12,673 nucleotides of DNA from Streptosporangiaceae bacterium (GTDB lineage Bacteria; Actinomycetota; Actinomycetes; Streptosporangiales; Streptosporangiaceae). Positions 5,730-12,673 of this stretch are shown here, one piece after another. The position numbers and the translations under genes are program-made. Where the stretch lies: assembly GCA_030041195.1 (NCBI GenBank), contig JASHOI010000240.1:1-12673 (forward strand), given 5' to 3'. A model generated the notes under the pieces. That model saw only the letters and a list, made by a program, of their open reading frames with translations, was not told where the DNA came from and did not search any database. Positions within the stretch are counted from its first letter, which is position 1. Every line of letters begins with the position of its first letter.

Positions 5730-7214
5730 TCACGATGCCATCCGGCGCCGGCCAGCGATTTGTCCCCTGCCTGGCCGGGCCCTGCCGGGACGGGCCTGGG
5801 CGGTAGCCGAGCGGGCCGTCGTGCCCCGCGAAGTGACCCTGGCCGGATGCGCGGCCGGCGGCGCGGGAGGGACGGGTGTGCCGGACGTGGCGATCTGCCG
5901 GACCAGGCGATGGCCGGTCGCTACCTCGTCGCTGGCCGCGGTGACGCCCGCGGCGTCGTGCAGCCGCTGAAGGTCGCGGACCTGGCCGCGTTCCACCAGC
6001 GCGATGACCAGGCCGGTGGCCCCAGCCCGGGCCGTACGGCCCGAGCGGTGCAGGTAGTCCTTATGGTCGTTCGGCGGGTCGAACTGCACGACCAGGTCGA
6101 CGTCGTCCACGTGGATGCCACGCGCTGCGACGTCGGTGGCGACCAGGACACGGGGATGCCCGGCGGCGAACGCGTCCAGGGCCCGCTGCCGCTGGTTCTG
6201 GTTGCGGTCGCCGTGGATGGCCGCGGCGTCCGCTCCGGCCCGGGACAGCTGTTTCGCGAGCCGGTCCGCGCCGTGCTTGGTGCGGACGAAGAACAGCGTG
6301 CGCCCCGGCCGGCTGGCGATCTCGGCCGCGACCGGCACCTTGTCCTGAGCGGACAGGACCAGCACCCGGTGCTGGGCGGGCCCGGAATCGGTCGAGCAGG
6401 TGACCGCGTGCAGCGCGGGTTCATGGGTATAGGCCGTCACCAGCTGGCCGACGCCGCGGTCCAGGGTCGCGGAGAAGAACATCCGCTGGCCGGCCGGGGG
6501 CGTCTGGTCAAGGATGCGGGTGACCGCGGGCATGAAGCCCAGGTCGGCCATGTGGTCGGCCTCGTCGAGCACGGTGACCTGGACGCCGGTGAGCGTGCAG
6601 GCTCGTCGCTCGAGCAGGTCGATGAGCCGACCTGGCGTCGCCACCACGATGTCGGCGTGGCGGACGCGGGCGATCTGCCTGCTGATCGGAACGCCGCCGT
6701 AGACCGTGGTGATGCTCACGCCTACGCTGCGGCCCAGCGGCGCGAGCGCGTCCGCGACCTGCTGGGCAAGCTCGCGGGTCGGGACCAGGACCAGGCCGCG
6801 GGGCGCCTTCTCGCGCCGCTGGCCCGTGGTGGCGGCGAGCCTGCTCAGCAGCGGGAGACCGAACGCCAGCGTCTTGCCCGACCCGGTCTGGGCGCGGCCG
6901 AGCACGTCGCGGCCGGCCAGCGCGTCGGGAAGCGCCCGGGCCTGGATCGCGAACGGCTCGCGGATGTCACGCGCCGCGAGCGCGCGGACCAGCCGGGCGT
7001 CCAGGCCGAGCTCAGCGAACGTGGCCGCCGTGGGCGGCGACGCCGCAGCGGCGGCGTCCAGGGCCAGGTCAAGGCCGGAATACGGTTCTGCCCGCCGCGG
7101 CCGTCGGACCTGCGGGCGCCTGGCCGCGGCCGGGCCACGGTGCCTGGTGGTACGCTCACCGCCCCGGCCGTAACGATCCGAAGACGCGCGCGGGCGCCTG
7201 GAGCTGCGGGGCAT
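5730..7214 (-). CDS. DEAD-box ATP-dependent RNA helicase, RhlE-like
   Basis: A 494-residue helicase with all superfamily 2 DEAD-box motifs. In order: Q motif with F and Q near residues 66-91, Walker A AQTGSGKT (108-115), PTRELAQQ (motif Ia), TPGRLIDL (Ib), DEAD (217-220), SAT (248-250), TLFFVRTK (IV), VATDVAARGIHVDDVD (V) and HRSGRTARAG (VI, 389-398). The N-terminus (about 60 residues) and the C-terminal tail are rich in Arg, Pro and Gly and probably bind RNA. It unwinds RNA, likely in ribosome assembly or mRNA decay. The ATG at 7214 is chosen because GGAG lies 7 nt upstream; an ATG at 7247 has only a weak site. It converges on the cold-shock gene. The long open frame on the opposite strand is a codon-bias shadow. 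Confidence 0.95.
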   Translation of the reverse strand: MPRSSRRPRASSDRYGRGGERTTRHRGPAAARRPQVRRPRRAEPYSGLDLALDAAAAASPPTAATFAELGLDARLVRALAARDIREPFAIQARALPDALAGRDVLGRAQTGSGKTLAFGLPLLSRLAATTGQRREKAPRGLVLVPTRELAQQVADALAPLGRSVGVSITTVYGGVPISRQIARVRHADIVVATPGRLIDLLERRACTLTGVQVTVLDEADHMADLGFMPAVTRILDQTPPAGQRMFFSATLDRGVGQLVTAYTHEPALHAVTCSTDSGPAQHRVLVLSAQDKVPVAAEIASRPGRTLFFVRTKHGADRLAKQLSRAGADAAAIHGDRNQNQRQRALDAFAAGHPRVLVATDVAARGIHVDDVDLVVQFDPPNDHKDYLHRSGRTARAGATGLVIALVERGQVRDLQRLHDAAGVTAASDEVATGHRLVRQIATSGTPVPPAPPAAHPARVTSRGTTARSATAQARPGRARPGRGQIAGRRRMAS

Positions 7215-8253
7215 ACGGAAACTCCATCGGTGGTTCGGGGATCGCATGCTCAGCAGACGTCAACGACAACGGCGGCCGGCTCATCGAGCCGGACTGCTCA
7301 CACTGCGACCGGCGGGCCGCTCGCCCGCGGAGCGGCGGCGAAGATCGCCGCCTATCGTGCAAGGCTATCAGCAGGCGCCCTATTCCCGTGCCTTCCGGCC
7401 TCAACCCCAGGCGGCTGTGGCTGAACCGCCAGGTTACGGTATCTGGCTGGGTGCCATTCCAGGTGACTGCGGGGCTCCGTCCGCTGGACTTCGGTGATGC
7501 CGCTCATCGCGATAGCCGCGGTGATGATCACGTCGGCGAGCTCGGCAAGCAAGGCCGGCCGGCGCGGGGCGGCCCGACAGCGCGGACGTGCCCGGGCACG
7601 TCGCACCAAAGAGCAGAACGCAATATTGCGCATCCAGGCCGCTAGTTATCGTCACGGAAAGTACACGTCATTAAGGGCTGTTACGGCTGCGCCAGGCCAG
7701 ATCGACTCTGTGGCACCAGTGATCGTGTTGGTAAGACCGTCCTCGCACTCCCAGAACATCCAGATTGCCCGCGTGAGCTGACCAGCCAAACGACGTTGAT
7801 GGCCATCCAGAACGGCGGTTCCCGCGGCCTCCGGATCGATAGGCGACGTTTCGCGGGCTCCTTGCCTGTCATCTCCAGGCGCCGAGCCCGTATCCCGCTG
7901 ACTTGGCGTTCCGCCTGGGCGGAACATGACAGACCAGAACAGTGCCGCTACCGGCGGAAAACGTGTTGGCCCTGCATTTGGCGTACACCTCAGCCAGGTC
8001 GCCGGGGACAGGCCGGTGACAGTCGCCGCGATCTAGCTCCGGCTTCTGTCTGCCACGGGCTGGAGGCAGCGGGGCGGATCGGAGTAAGCCGCATCCGTTC
8101 GGCTGTGCCGGGAAAGATCTGGGCGGGAGATGCCGCACCTGCGTGACTTCGGGACCACAGAACACGGGCGGAAACACCGACAGGGGGGTGTCGCCGCAGT
8201 CCGGGAGTGTGGTTGCCGCGGGAGAGGCCCGCGACAGGCACGAGGAGGCTGAC
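7215..8253. other. Gap between helicase and VOC gene with decayed fragments
   Basis: About 1 kb without a certain gene. A probable MazG-like remnant lies at 7421-7558 on the minus strand. A minus-strand frame at 7652-7927 (91 codons, ending LNDVYFP) has only moderate third-position G/C and no ribosome site, so I leave it uncalled. Between 7600 and 7780 the DNA is locally richer in A/T. The rest shows no consistent coding signal. Confidence 0.4.
7421..7558 (-). pseudogene. Fragment resembling a MazG-like nucleotide pyrophosphohydrolase
   Basis: On the minus strand the residues ALLAELADVIITAAIAMSGI resemble the metal-binding helix (E-L-x-D) of MazG-like proteins, which hydrolyse nucleoside triphosphates; the following SHLEWHPARYRNLA resembles the C-terminal helix of actinobacterial members. 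Codons here have strong third-position G/C. The first helices with the other acidic motif are missing, and no good start is seen, so it is at best a remnant. The family match rests on one helix and is tentative. Confidence 0.4.
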
Positions 8254-8637
8254 ATGGCCGGATTCAACGGCATCGCGTGGTTCGAGATTGGCACGGACGA
8301 CCCGGCAGCGGCGCAGAAGTTCTACGGGGAAGTCTTCGGCTGGTCCGTTGGGCACGATGACGGCGACGGCCCCGGGTACCAGATGATCACGGCCGGCAGC
8401 GACGGCCCCGGCCTTCATTCGGGCGGGCTCCTTAACACCGCGGGCGCGCTGCCCGGGTACGCGGTGTTCGGCGTGCTGGTCGAGAACGTCGCCGACGCTA
8501 TCCAGCGGGTCGAGGCGGCCGGTGGCAGCGTCCGGCGCGCGCCGGAGGTGACGCCGGCCGGGATCACGTTCGCCCACCTGCTCGACCCCGCGGGCAACCA
8601 GTTCGAGGTGTTCAGCATGCCGCCCGGGGGCGAGTGA
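8254..8637 (+). CDS. VOC-family (glyoxalase/bleomycin-resistance fold) protein
   Basis: A 127-residue single-module vicinal oxygen chelate protein. The start MAGFNGIAWFEIGTDDP and the segment AAAQKFYGEVFGW (residues 18-30) are the family's first beta-alpha unit; GYQMI, GGLLN, YAVFGVLVENV and ADAIQRVEAAGG (81-91) follow, and the end DPAGNQFEVF (111-120) carries the usual last metal-site glutamate. Members are metal-dependent lyases, dioxygenases, or binders of small toxic compounds; many actinobacterial single-domain members have no known substrate. The ATG at 8254 is well supported by GGAGG at 8244-8248. It is convergent with a WYL regulator, which may sense a related compound, but shared control is not shown by the sequence. 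Confidence 0.92.
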   Translation: MAGFNGIAWFEIGTDDPAAAQKFYGEVFGWSVGHDDGDGPGYQMITAGSDGPGLHSGGLLNTAGALPGYAVFGVLVENVADAIQRVEAAGGSVRRAPEVTPAGITFAHLLDPAGNQFEVFSMPPGGE

Positions 8638-8649
8638 CCCCGCCGCCCG

Positions 8650-8698
8650 GGGCCGCGCCGGCGGTGGCGCGGTCCAGGCGGCCCGACCCGGCTGGACC
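8650..8698. terminator. Overlapping hairpins between two convergent genes
   Basis: CCGCGCC (8653-8659) pairs with GGCGCGG (8666-8672) around a 6-nt loop, and wobble pairing extends the stem to about 10 bp. GGTCCAG (8671-8677) also pairs with CTGGACC (8692-8698). The two share bases, so only one can form at a time. The position between the VOC stop and the regulator stop suggests a bidirectional terminator. There is no T-tract, which is common for high-GC actinobacteria. Confidence 0.5.
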
Positions 8699-8703
8699 GG
8701 CGG

Positions 8704-9399
8704 TCAGTCCAGGGCGAGGCGGCGCAGCTTGCTGAGGGGAATGTCCAGGTCCTCCTGGCGCAGCGGGCGCGGCTCGGGCACCTGCCCGGTGACCGTGACG
8801 GCGGTGATGCGGTCGGTGCGGAACGCACGGACCGCATCGCGCAGCCGGCACCACGCCAGCAGGTACCAGCGCTCGGCGATGCCGACGTACCCCAGCGGCT
8901 CGATGTCCCTGCGGCTCACCAGGCCATGCCGGTCCGCATACCCGATCCGAAGCACCCGGCGGACCGCTAGCGCGTCCGTGATCACGGCGGGCACCGGCGG
9001 CGGGTCGGCGTCGCCGACCAGGTAGACACGGGCCGCCAGGTCGCGGGCGACTTCGGCGTCGTCCTTGCGCATCGAGGCCAGCACCTTGCGCAGCGCCGCC
9101 GCGGCGTCCTGGCCGAACGGGGTGCCCGCCACCCGCCGCAGCGCGACCGCCAGCGCCATAGCCTCGCCGGGGGTGAAGTTGACCGGCGGCAGCGTGCGCT
9201 CCTTGTCCAGGCAGTAGCCGCCGGTCCGCCCGGCCTCAGCCCACACCGGCACGCCGGACTGCTGCAGCGCGCTGATGTCCCGCTCGATCGTGCGGGCGCT
9301 GACCTCGAACCGGTCCGCTAGCCACCGCGCGCTGCGCGGCCGCGGCGTGACGGCTCGCAGCTCCTCAGTAAGGGCATACAGCCGATCGGTCCGGTTCAC
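8704..9399 (-). CDS. WYL-domain transcriptional regulator (HTH_11 + WYL, YafY type)
   Basis: A 231-residue regulator. Residues 2-55 are an N-terminal winged helix: NRTDRLYALTEEL, then SARWLADRFEVSARTIERDI, the recognition helix, and GGYCLD as wing. The middle (about 75-130) is helical. The WYL domain spans about 140-205 with R-W-Y-L at 177-180 and the RAFRTDRI segment at 192-199; WYL domains bind nucleic acid or small ligands and control DNA binding. The GTG at 9399 fits the family start VNRTDRLY; an upstream ATG at 9444 would add 15 residues that relatives usually lack. No strong ribosome site is seen for either. It may control itself, the convergent VOC gene, or the broken phosphotransferase gene that lies divergently 95 bp away. 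Confidence 0.9.
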   Translation of the reverse strand: MNRTDRLYALTEELRAVTPRPRSARWLADRFEVSARTIERDISALQQSGVPVWAEAGRTGGYCLDKERTLPPVNFTPGEAMALAVALRRVAGTPFGQDAAAALRKVLASMRKDDAEVARDLAARVYLVGDADPPPVPAVITDALAVRRVLRIGYADRHGLVSRRDIEPLGYVGIAERWYLLAWCRLRDAVRAFRTDRITAVTVTGQVPEPRPLRQEDLDIPLSKLRRLALD

Positions 9400-9494
9400 A
9401 CCCGCCACGATAAGAGCCACCCCTGACATTCGGCCTTCTGCCACAGCGCGGAAATCGTTAACCGGCCCGCATGCGTGCTATGTACTGTGGCGCG

Positions 9495-9714
9495 GTGGCC
9501 ACTTAGCTGATCGTCCTCAACGGCGGTTGCGGTACGGGAAAGTCCGGGATCGCCCGGTGCCTGCAGGCGGTCCTGCCGGATCCGCGGCTGGCTCCCGGCG
9601 TGGACACGCTGGATCGGGCTGATGCCCACGTCCCTGCACGCGTCGGATCCACGGATCGAGTTCGCGCCAGATGGCGCGGTGATCGCCGGGCCGGAATTCC
9701 GTACGCTAGAGGCA
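9495..9714 (+). pseudogene. Broken chloramphenicol-phosphotransferase-like gene
   Basis: The frame from GTG 9495 meets a TAG at 9504-9506 and then continues as [20 protein letters not shown], a Walker A P-loop (9522-9545), and GVDTL, as in chloramphenicol 3-O-phosphotransferase-like kinases. Near 9612-9621 the reading frame shifts, and the match continues from ATG 9622 as [18 protein letters not shown] and GPEFRTLEA up to about 9714. There it ends, well short of the family's 170 or more residues. A nonsense codon (probably once a GAG glutamate), a frameshift and a 3' deletion make it a clear pseudogene. The substrate of the ancestor may not have been chloramphenicol. It was divergent from the WYL regulator. 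Confidence 0.75.
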
Positions 9715-10199
9715 CCAGCACGCACGGCAGACTGGCGGCCAGCAGCCGCGCCCGGGCCTGCTCAGCCACCTCAACAACGTGCGCAGGCACGGCGCTCTGG
9801 CCCCGGTCATCGAGGACGTCGATCGTGAGCAACACTCCGGGCAGTGTGATCCCAGCGCAGCCAAGGCGGATCCGGCAGCGGCGGCGCGGCGGACACCACG
9901 GCCAGTTCGGCCATCAGCCGGGCCAGCACCGCCGCGCAGCGCGCGGCCACCCCCGGCGCGTCCCTGTGCAACACCTCCCCGCCGGGCCGGAACTCCCCGG
10001 CGTGCACGGCCAGCGAATCGACACCGGTCACTGCCGTGAGCAGCCGGGCGCACGGAAACCCTCACTCGGCCAGCCCGGCCTGCACCGCAACACACCAGGC
10101 GGCCCGGCCACCATCTGCGCGCCTTGACCACGACGTCCGCACCGCCAGGCAACCCAGTCCGGCAGATCCTCCATCGACACAATCGGGACCGTGTCATAG
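9715..10199 (-). pseudogene. Frameshifted remnant of an unrecognised minus-strand gene
   Basis: Three minus-strand frames with strong third-position G/C follow each other. About 10050-10197 reads DTVPIVSMEDLPDWVAWR; about 9858-10045 reads [16 protein letters not shown] and later [22 protein letters not shown]; about 9715-9858 reads [19 protein letters not shown] and later [17 protein letters not shown]. Joined, they make one plausible protein of about 160 residues broken by two frameshifts. I do not recognise the family. It abuts the broken phosphotransferase gene at about 9714 in opposite orientation, which suggests a deletion or recombination junction there. Confidence 0.5.
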
Positions 10200-10361
10200 G
10201 CAACCAACGCAACGCTAGGTGCCCGAGTTCAGCCAGCCCGGACCGCTCTCCAGGCACGACAGATCGACCTGTTCACCGCGCCCAAGCACATCACCATCAC
10301 GAATGCGGCACACGTACCGAACGGCGGTTATCTCAAGTCCATCTGGAAGAACCCCAGGTAG
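10200..10361 (+). pseudogene. C-terminal fragment of an unrecognised plus-strand gene
   Basis: An open frame between the TAG at 10197 and the TAG at 10359-10361, with no ATG, GTG or TTG start at its head. Its last 33 codons, reading IDLFTAPKHITITNAAHV and NGGYLKSIWKNPR, have about 80% G/C in third position, which suggests it was once translated on this strand. I do not recognise it. It overlaps the end of minus-strand frames that look weaker. Confidence 0.35.
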
Positions 10362-10753
10362 GAGGCCAGTTCTGCGGCGTAGACATGTCGCCGCACGTGT
10401 CACTATCCGTATCCAAAAGCAGCAGCGACGAGAGGAAGTGCCTGGTCACGCGGGTGAGTCTGCTTCTGCGGCGGCGAACACACCACTATAGATAACGTGT
10501 CCTCGCCGAAGCCCAAGACCCGCAGCGGTTACGGCGAAGACGCCCAATTCCGGGCTTGAGATAACGGCGGCTACGTGCGCGCCTCTGCCCCTAAGCGCCG
10601 AGCGCGCCTCGATCAACCTTGGACCGGTACCCAGTGAGCGCTGCCCCAGTGATCATGAACGAGCCTCTAGCCGTCCGCCCGATTCCGAACGCACTCCTAG
10701 CCGACGCGACGTACCTCAACGCGGCATTATGCCGGTGATCCTTGTCAAGTTGA
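10362..10753. other. Gap before the recombinase operon
   Basis: No certain gene. A 20-codon frame from GTG 10497 (VSSPKPKTRSGYGEDAQFR) has G/C-rich third positions and follows TATAGAT at 10487-10493, so it may be the truncated start of a lost gene. A near-perfect palindrome CGGCATTATGCCG at 10722-10734 lies just after the end of the recombinase operon and could mark a transcription end or the end of the mobile unit. Confidence 0.35.
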
Positions 10754-11056
10754 TCATGGCTTGTTGCGGTATCGGCGTGCTGCGGTGGCGGCGGTGGTGT
10801 TGAGGAGTTCGCCGATCTGGGCCCAGGTGAGTTCCTGGTCTCGTGCGTCGTGGACGGCTTGGGGCAGGAGTTGTTCGGCTTGGGCGATGAGGCTGGCCAG
10901 GGCGTGCAGGTGGACGGCGGAGTCGCCGAGCCAGTAGGCGGTGCGCTGGCGGGCGAGGTCGTCGATGGCCTGGTTGAGGACCTGGAGGCTGTCGTGGCCG
11001 GTGACGGGGGCGGGCAGCTGGCCGGGGCGGGTGAGGCGCAGCTTGGGCTGGTTCAT
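10754..11056 (-). CDS. Small HTH accessory protein of the recombinase operon
   Basis: A 100-residue protein. Residues 20-73 are helical (VLNQAIDDLARQR, HALASLIAQAEQLLPQAV), and residues 76-97 (LTWAQIGELLNTTAATAARRYR) look like a helix-turn-helix. Its start overlaps the stop of the truncated recombinase by 4 bp (ATGA), so the two are translationally coupled. In actinobacteria a small protein often forms the third gene after two tyrosine-recombinase-like genes, an arrangement like tnpA-tnpB-tnpC of Tn554. Its role would be as an accessory DNA-binding or orientation factor; that is inferred. It is intact although its upstream partner is broken. Confidence 0.65.
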   Translation of the reverse strand: MNQPKLRLTRPGQLPAPVTGHDSLQVLNQAIDDLARQRTAYWLGDSAVHLHALASLIAQAEQLLPQAVHDARDQELTWAQIGELLNTTAATAARRYRNKP

Positions 11057-11548
11057 GAGGCGTCCTGGTCGATGCGGGCGAGCAGCGAGGCGAACAGCTG
11101 CCCGCGGTGGTCTTGGTGGCGGGCGATGGCGTCGTCGTGCTGGGCTTGCAGGGTGGGGCGGAATGCGATGCTGGTCTGGAAGAAGGTGCAGGTCTCGCAG
11201 ATCGACTCGAAGGCGCAGTCGAGTTCGGCGGGCCGGGTGCAGTAGCCGTTGCCGAGCATCCGGTGGTGCTCGCGGCGCAGCGTGGCCATCTTGGGCCCGA
11301 TCGCGTCGCCGGGCAGGACGGGGGCCTGGCCGTAGAGGGCGTCGACTTTGTCGGTGACCGCGAAGTATTCATCGGCAACGGTCCGGTTGGCGATCTTGGC
11401 GTAGCGCAGGGTCATGTCCAGGCTGCGGTGGCCGAGCATGGCGGCGATCGCTTCCAGGCTCATGCCCCGGTTGAAACTGGTAGGGAGCGGTTTACCGAGC
11501 ATGGTGAATGCATCGAGCGGCGTGCTGAGGCCTGGGAGTATTCGTCAT
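11053..11548 (-). pseudogene. Tyrosine recombinase, C-terminal remnant after internal deletion
   Basis: From ATG 11502 the frame encodes 149 residues that match only the C-terminal end of a tyrosine recombinase: NRGMSLEAIAAMLGHRSLD (with the GHR box, H25 and R26), TLRYAKI with a candidate catalytic Tyr at 34, then a tail with four cysteines (88, 96, 102, 105) that may bind zinc. The core domain with the first catalytic Arg and the HxxR box is missing. The original start is probably the ATG at 11548, which overlaps the stop of the upstream gene (ATGA). It reads MTNTPRPQ and soon meets a stop, while the matching frame passes through STPLDAFTMLG. A large in-gene deletion with a frame change explains this. 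The remaining product cannot be an active recombinase alone. Confidence 0.75.
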
Positions 11549-12673
11549 AGCTGGTGAGGACGGGCGCGGGCGAGCTCGGCTGCGTAGCGGGACCAGTCAC
11601 CCCCGGCCTGGTGCATCCACTTGGCTGCGGTGGTCTCGTGCAGGTCGAGCAGGTCGGCGAGGACAGCGGCGGGAAGCTGGGCGGCGAGGTCGAGAAGGGC
11701 GGCCCGGCGGCCGGTCTGGGCGTAGATGCCGAGGGTGCGCAGGCGCTCGCCGAGGCGGGCCGGGGTGATCGGGCGTCCGGGCATGTGCCCGGGGAAGAGC
11801 CAGGTTGTCTGGGGCGGGGATCCGATTCCGCGGTAGCTGCGGCCGCTGGCGATGAGGTCGAGGGCGGCGCTGGCGAGCGGGCTGGGGATGGGGGCGTGGT
11901 GGCGGCCGAGCCGGATGGTCACCGTGTTGTCGCGGCGGATCACCTGGCTGGTGGTCATGACGGCGATCCGGGATAGCGGCTGCCCGTAGAGCAGCAGCAG
12001 GCAGCCGGCGACCCGGTCGGTTGGCTCGAGTGCGGTGTCGTGCAGCAGCCGGCCGGCCAGCTGCCATCGCTGGTCTTGGCTGATGGCTGCGCCTTCGGTG
12101 CGTGCGGGAGCGGGGATGGCCAGGGGCTGGCAGTGCCCCTGGGAGGCGGCCCAGGCCAGGAAGTCTCGTGCCTGGCAGGCCGCGGGCCCTGTGCCCAGCC
12201 AGTCGTCAATGTCGCCTTGACCGCAGCTGCCCAGCGTGATGCCGCGGCCGCGGAGCCAGGCCAGCAGGCTTGCGGCGGCGCGGATGTTGTTGCGGGCCTG
12301 CGCGGTGGGGGTGCGCGCCTGGTCGCGCTGGGCGCTGGCCCGCAGGCGGCGCATCACCTTCCAGGTGGCATAGGCCTGTATCAGCCGCCGGTCAGCCGCC
12401 GGCTCGATGGTGGTGAGGAGTTGTGCGAGCCAGTGTTCGGCGCGGGCGAGCGCCTCGTCGCGTGGCAGCAGCGCCCCGCCCGCGACAAGCATGTGCCGCA
12501 GGTAGTCGGCGGCCCGCTGGTGCGGGTGGGTATCCAGGGCGTCGTGGCTGATGGCCAGGCGCCCGGCGGCGGCGTCGGCGAGCAGGCTGGAGCCAGCTCC
12601 GTTGCGCAGCCAGTTCAGCGCGCTGCGCGGCTGGCGTGCCGCGGTCACGGCGGCGAGCACGCCCGCCAGCTGG
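11545..12673 (-). CDS. Tyrosine-recombinase-like protein, first gene of the trio (5' end outside window)
   Basis: At least 371 residues from GTG 12660, but the frame stays open to the window edge (residues QLAG precede) and the protein probably starts outside. The N-terminal half is helical (SALNWLRNGAGSSLLADAA, then a core-binding-like part with RNNIRAAASLLAWLRGRG). The C-terminal half looks like a diverged catalytic domain: GCLLLLYGQPLSRIAVMT (place of the first Arg box), WLFPGHMPGRPITPARLGER, LRTLGIYAQTGRRAALLDLA, and an end AAKWMHQAGGDWSRYAAEL. The canonical HxxR box is not seen, so it may be a partner subunit rather than the catalytic one. It is followed at once by the second gene (ATGA overlap). 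The family name in databases varies (integrase, recombinase, XerD-like). Confidence 0.7.
   Translation of the reverse strand, partial: QLAGVLAAVTAARQPRSALNWLRNGAGSSLLADAAAGRLAISHDALDTHPHQRAADYLRHMLVAGGALLPRDEALARAEHWLAQLLTTIEPAADRRLIQAYATWKVMRRLRASAQRDQARTPTAQARNNIRAAASLLAWLRGRGITLGSCGQGDIDDWLGTGPAACQARDFLAWAASQGHCQPLAIPAPARTEGAAISQDQRWQLAGRLLHDTALEPTDRVAGCLLLLYGQPLSRIAVMTTSQVIRRDNTVTIRLGRHHAPIPSPLASAALDLIASGRSYRGIGSPPQTTWLFPGHMPGRPITPARLGERLRTLGIYAQTGRRAALLDLAAQLPAAVLADLLDLHETTAAKWMHQAGGDWSRYAAELARARPHQL

Noticed and set aside
5760..7424. A 554-codon open frame on the plus strand opposite the helicase gene
   Set aside because: The minus strand has all DEAD-box motifs. Long antisense frames are expected in high-GC genes because G/C-rich third positions remove stop codons. 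The antisense product resembles no family.
7652..7927. A 91-codon minus-strand frame ending LNDVYFP
   Set aside because: Third-position G/C is only about 60% in its last half, there is no ribosome site before the ATG, and nothing is recognised. It may be a remnant but cannot be supported.
7869..8577. Minus-strand frames across the VOC gene
   Set aside because: They are shadows of the VOC coding sequence, which has a strong ribosome site and clear family motifs.
10850..12220. Several plus-strand frames opposite the recombinase genes
   Set aside because: Low-complexity Gly/Val/Arg-rich shadows of minus-strand genes that have recognisable motifs and ATGA overlaps.
1..12673. CRISPR array or rRNA
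   Set aside because: No regularly spaced short repeats with unique spacers and no rRNA-like conserved sequence were seen. The three 43-bp repeats are 1.4-1.7 kb apart and are tRNA-derived.

Overview
The window is high-GC DNA from an actinomycete. This rests on strong G/C preference at third codon positions, GTG starts, a leaderless promoter, a tRNA-Phe 3' half of actinobacterial type, and typical actinobacterial protein families (WYL regulator, XRE antitoxin-like protein, Csp, RhlE-like helicase, an actinobacterial recombinase trio). I cannot name the genus. Much of the window looks like accessory DNA: several genes are broken, and the left third has lower local GC.

Left part (1-3255): three direct copies of the 3' half of a tRNA-Phe(GAA) gene, from anticodon loop to discriminator base and read on the minus strand, lie at 98-140, 1518-1559 and 3213-3255. 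None has an intact 5' half. Such fragments are the usual scars of tRNA-targeted integration, so they look like att sites bounding two small cassettes. Cassette A (about 1.4 kb) holds one proline-rich protein with three tandem decapeptide repeats. Cassette B (about 1.7 kb) holds a two-gene operon: an AbiEii-like nucleotidyltransferase followed 3 bp later by an XRE-type HTH protein, a likely toxin-antitoxin pair expressed from a leaderless promoter. The two cassettes carry almost the same extended -10 element.

Middle part (3256-9399): a SAM-dependent methyltransferase; a cold-shock protein (+) facing a DEAD-box RNA helicase (-), with a dead alpha/beta-hydrolase fragment between them; a possible MazG-like fragment; a VOC/glyoxalase-fold protein (+) convergent with a WYL-domain regulator (-) across a GC-rich hairpin region. 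Csp and the helicase could both act on RNA structure in the cold, but they are transcribed separately.

Right part (9400-12673): a gene graveyard (a chloramphenicol-phosphotransferase-like pseudogene with a nonsense codon and a frameshift, a frameshifted minus-strand remnant, a short plus-strand C-terminal fragment), then a minus-strand recombinase operon running in from beyond the right edge. Its first gene is nearly whole, its second has lost its N-terminal and catalytic part through an internal deletion, and its third is a small HTH protein that is intact.

The best candidate for something undescribed is the set of small tRNA-Phe-bounded cassettes with look-alike promoters, and within it the toxin-first nucleotidyltransferase/XRE pair and the decapeptide-repeat protein.
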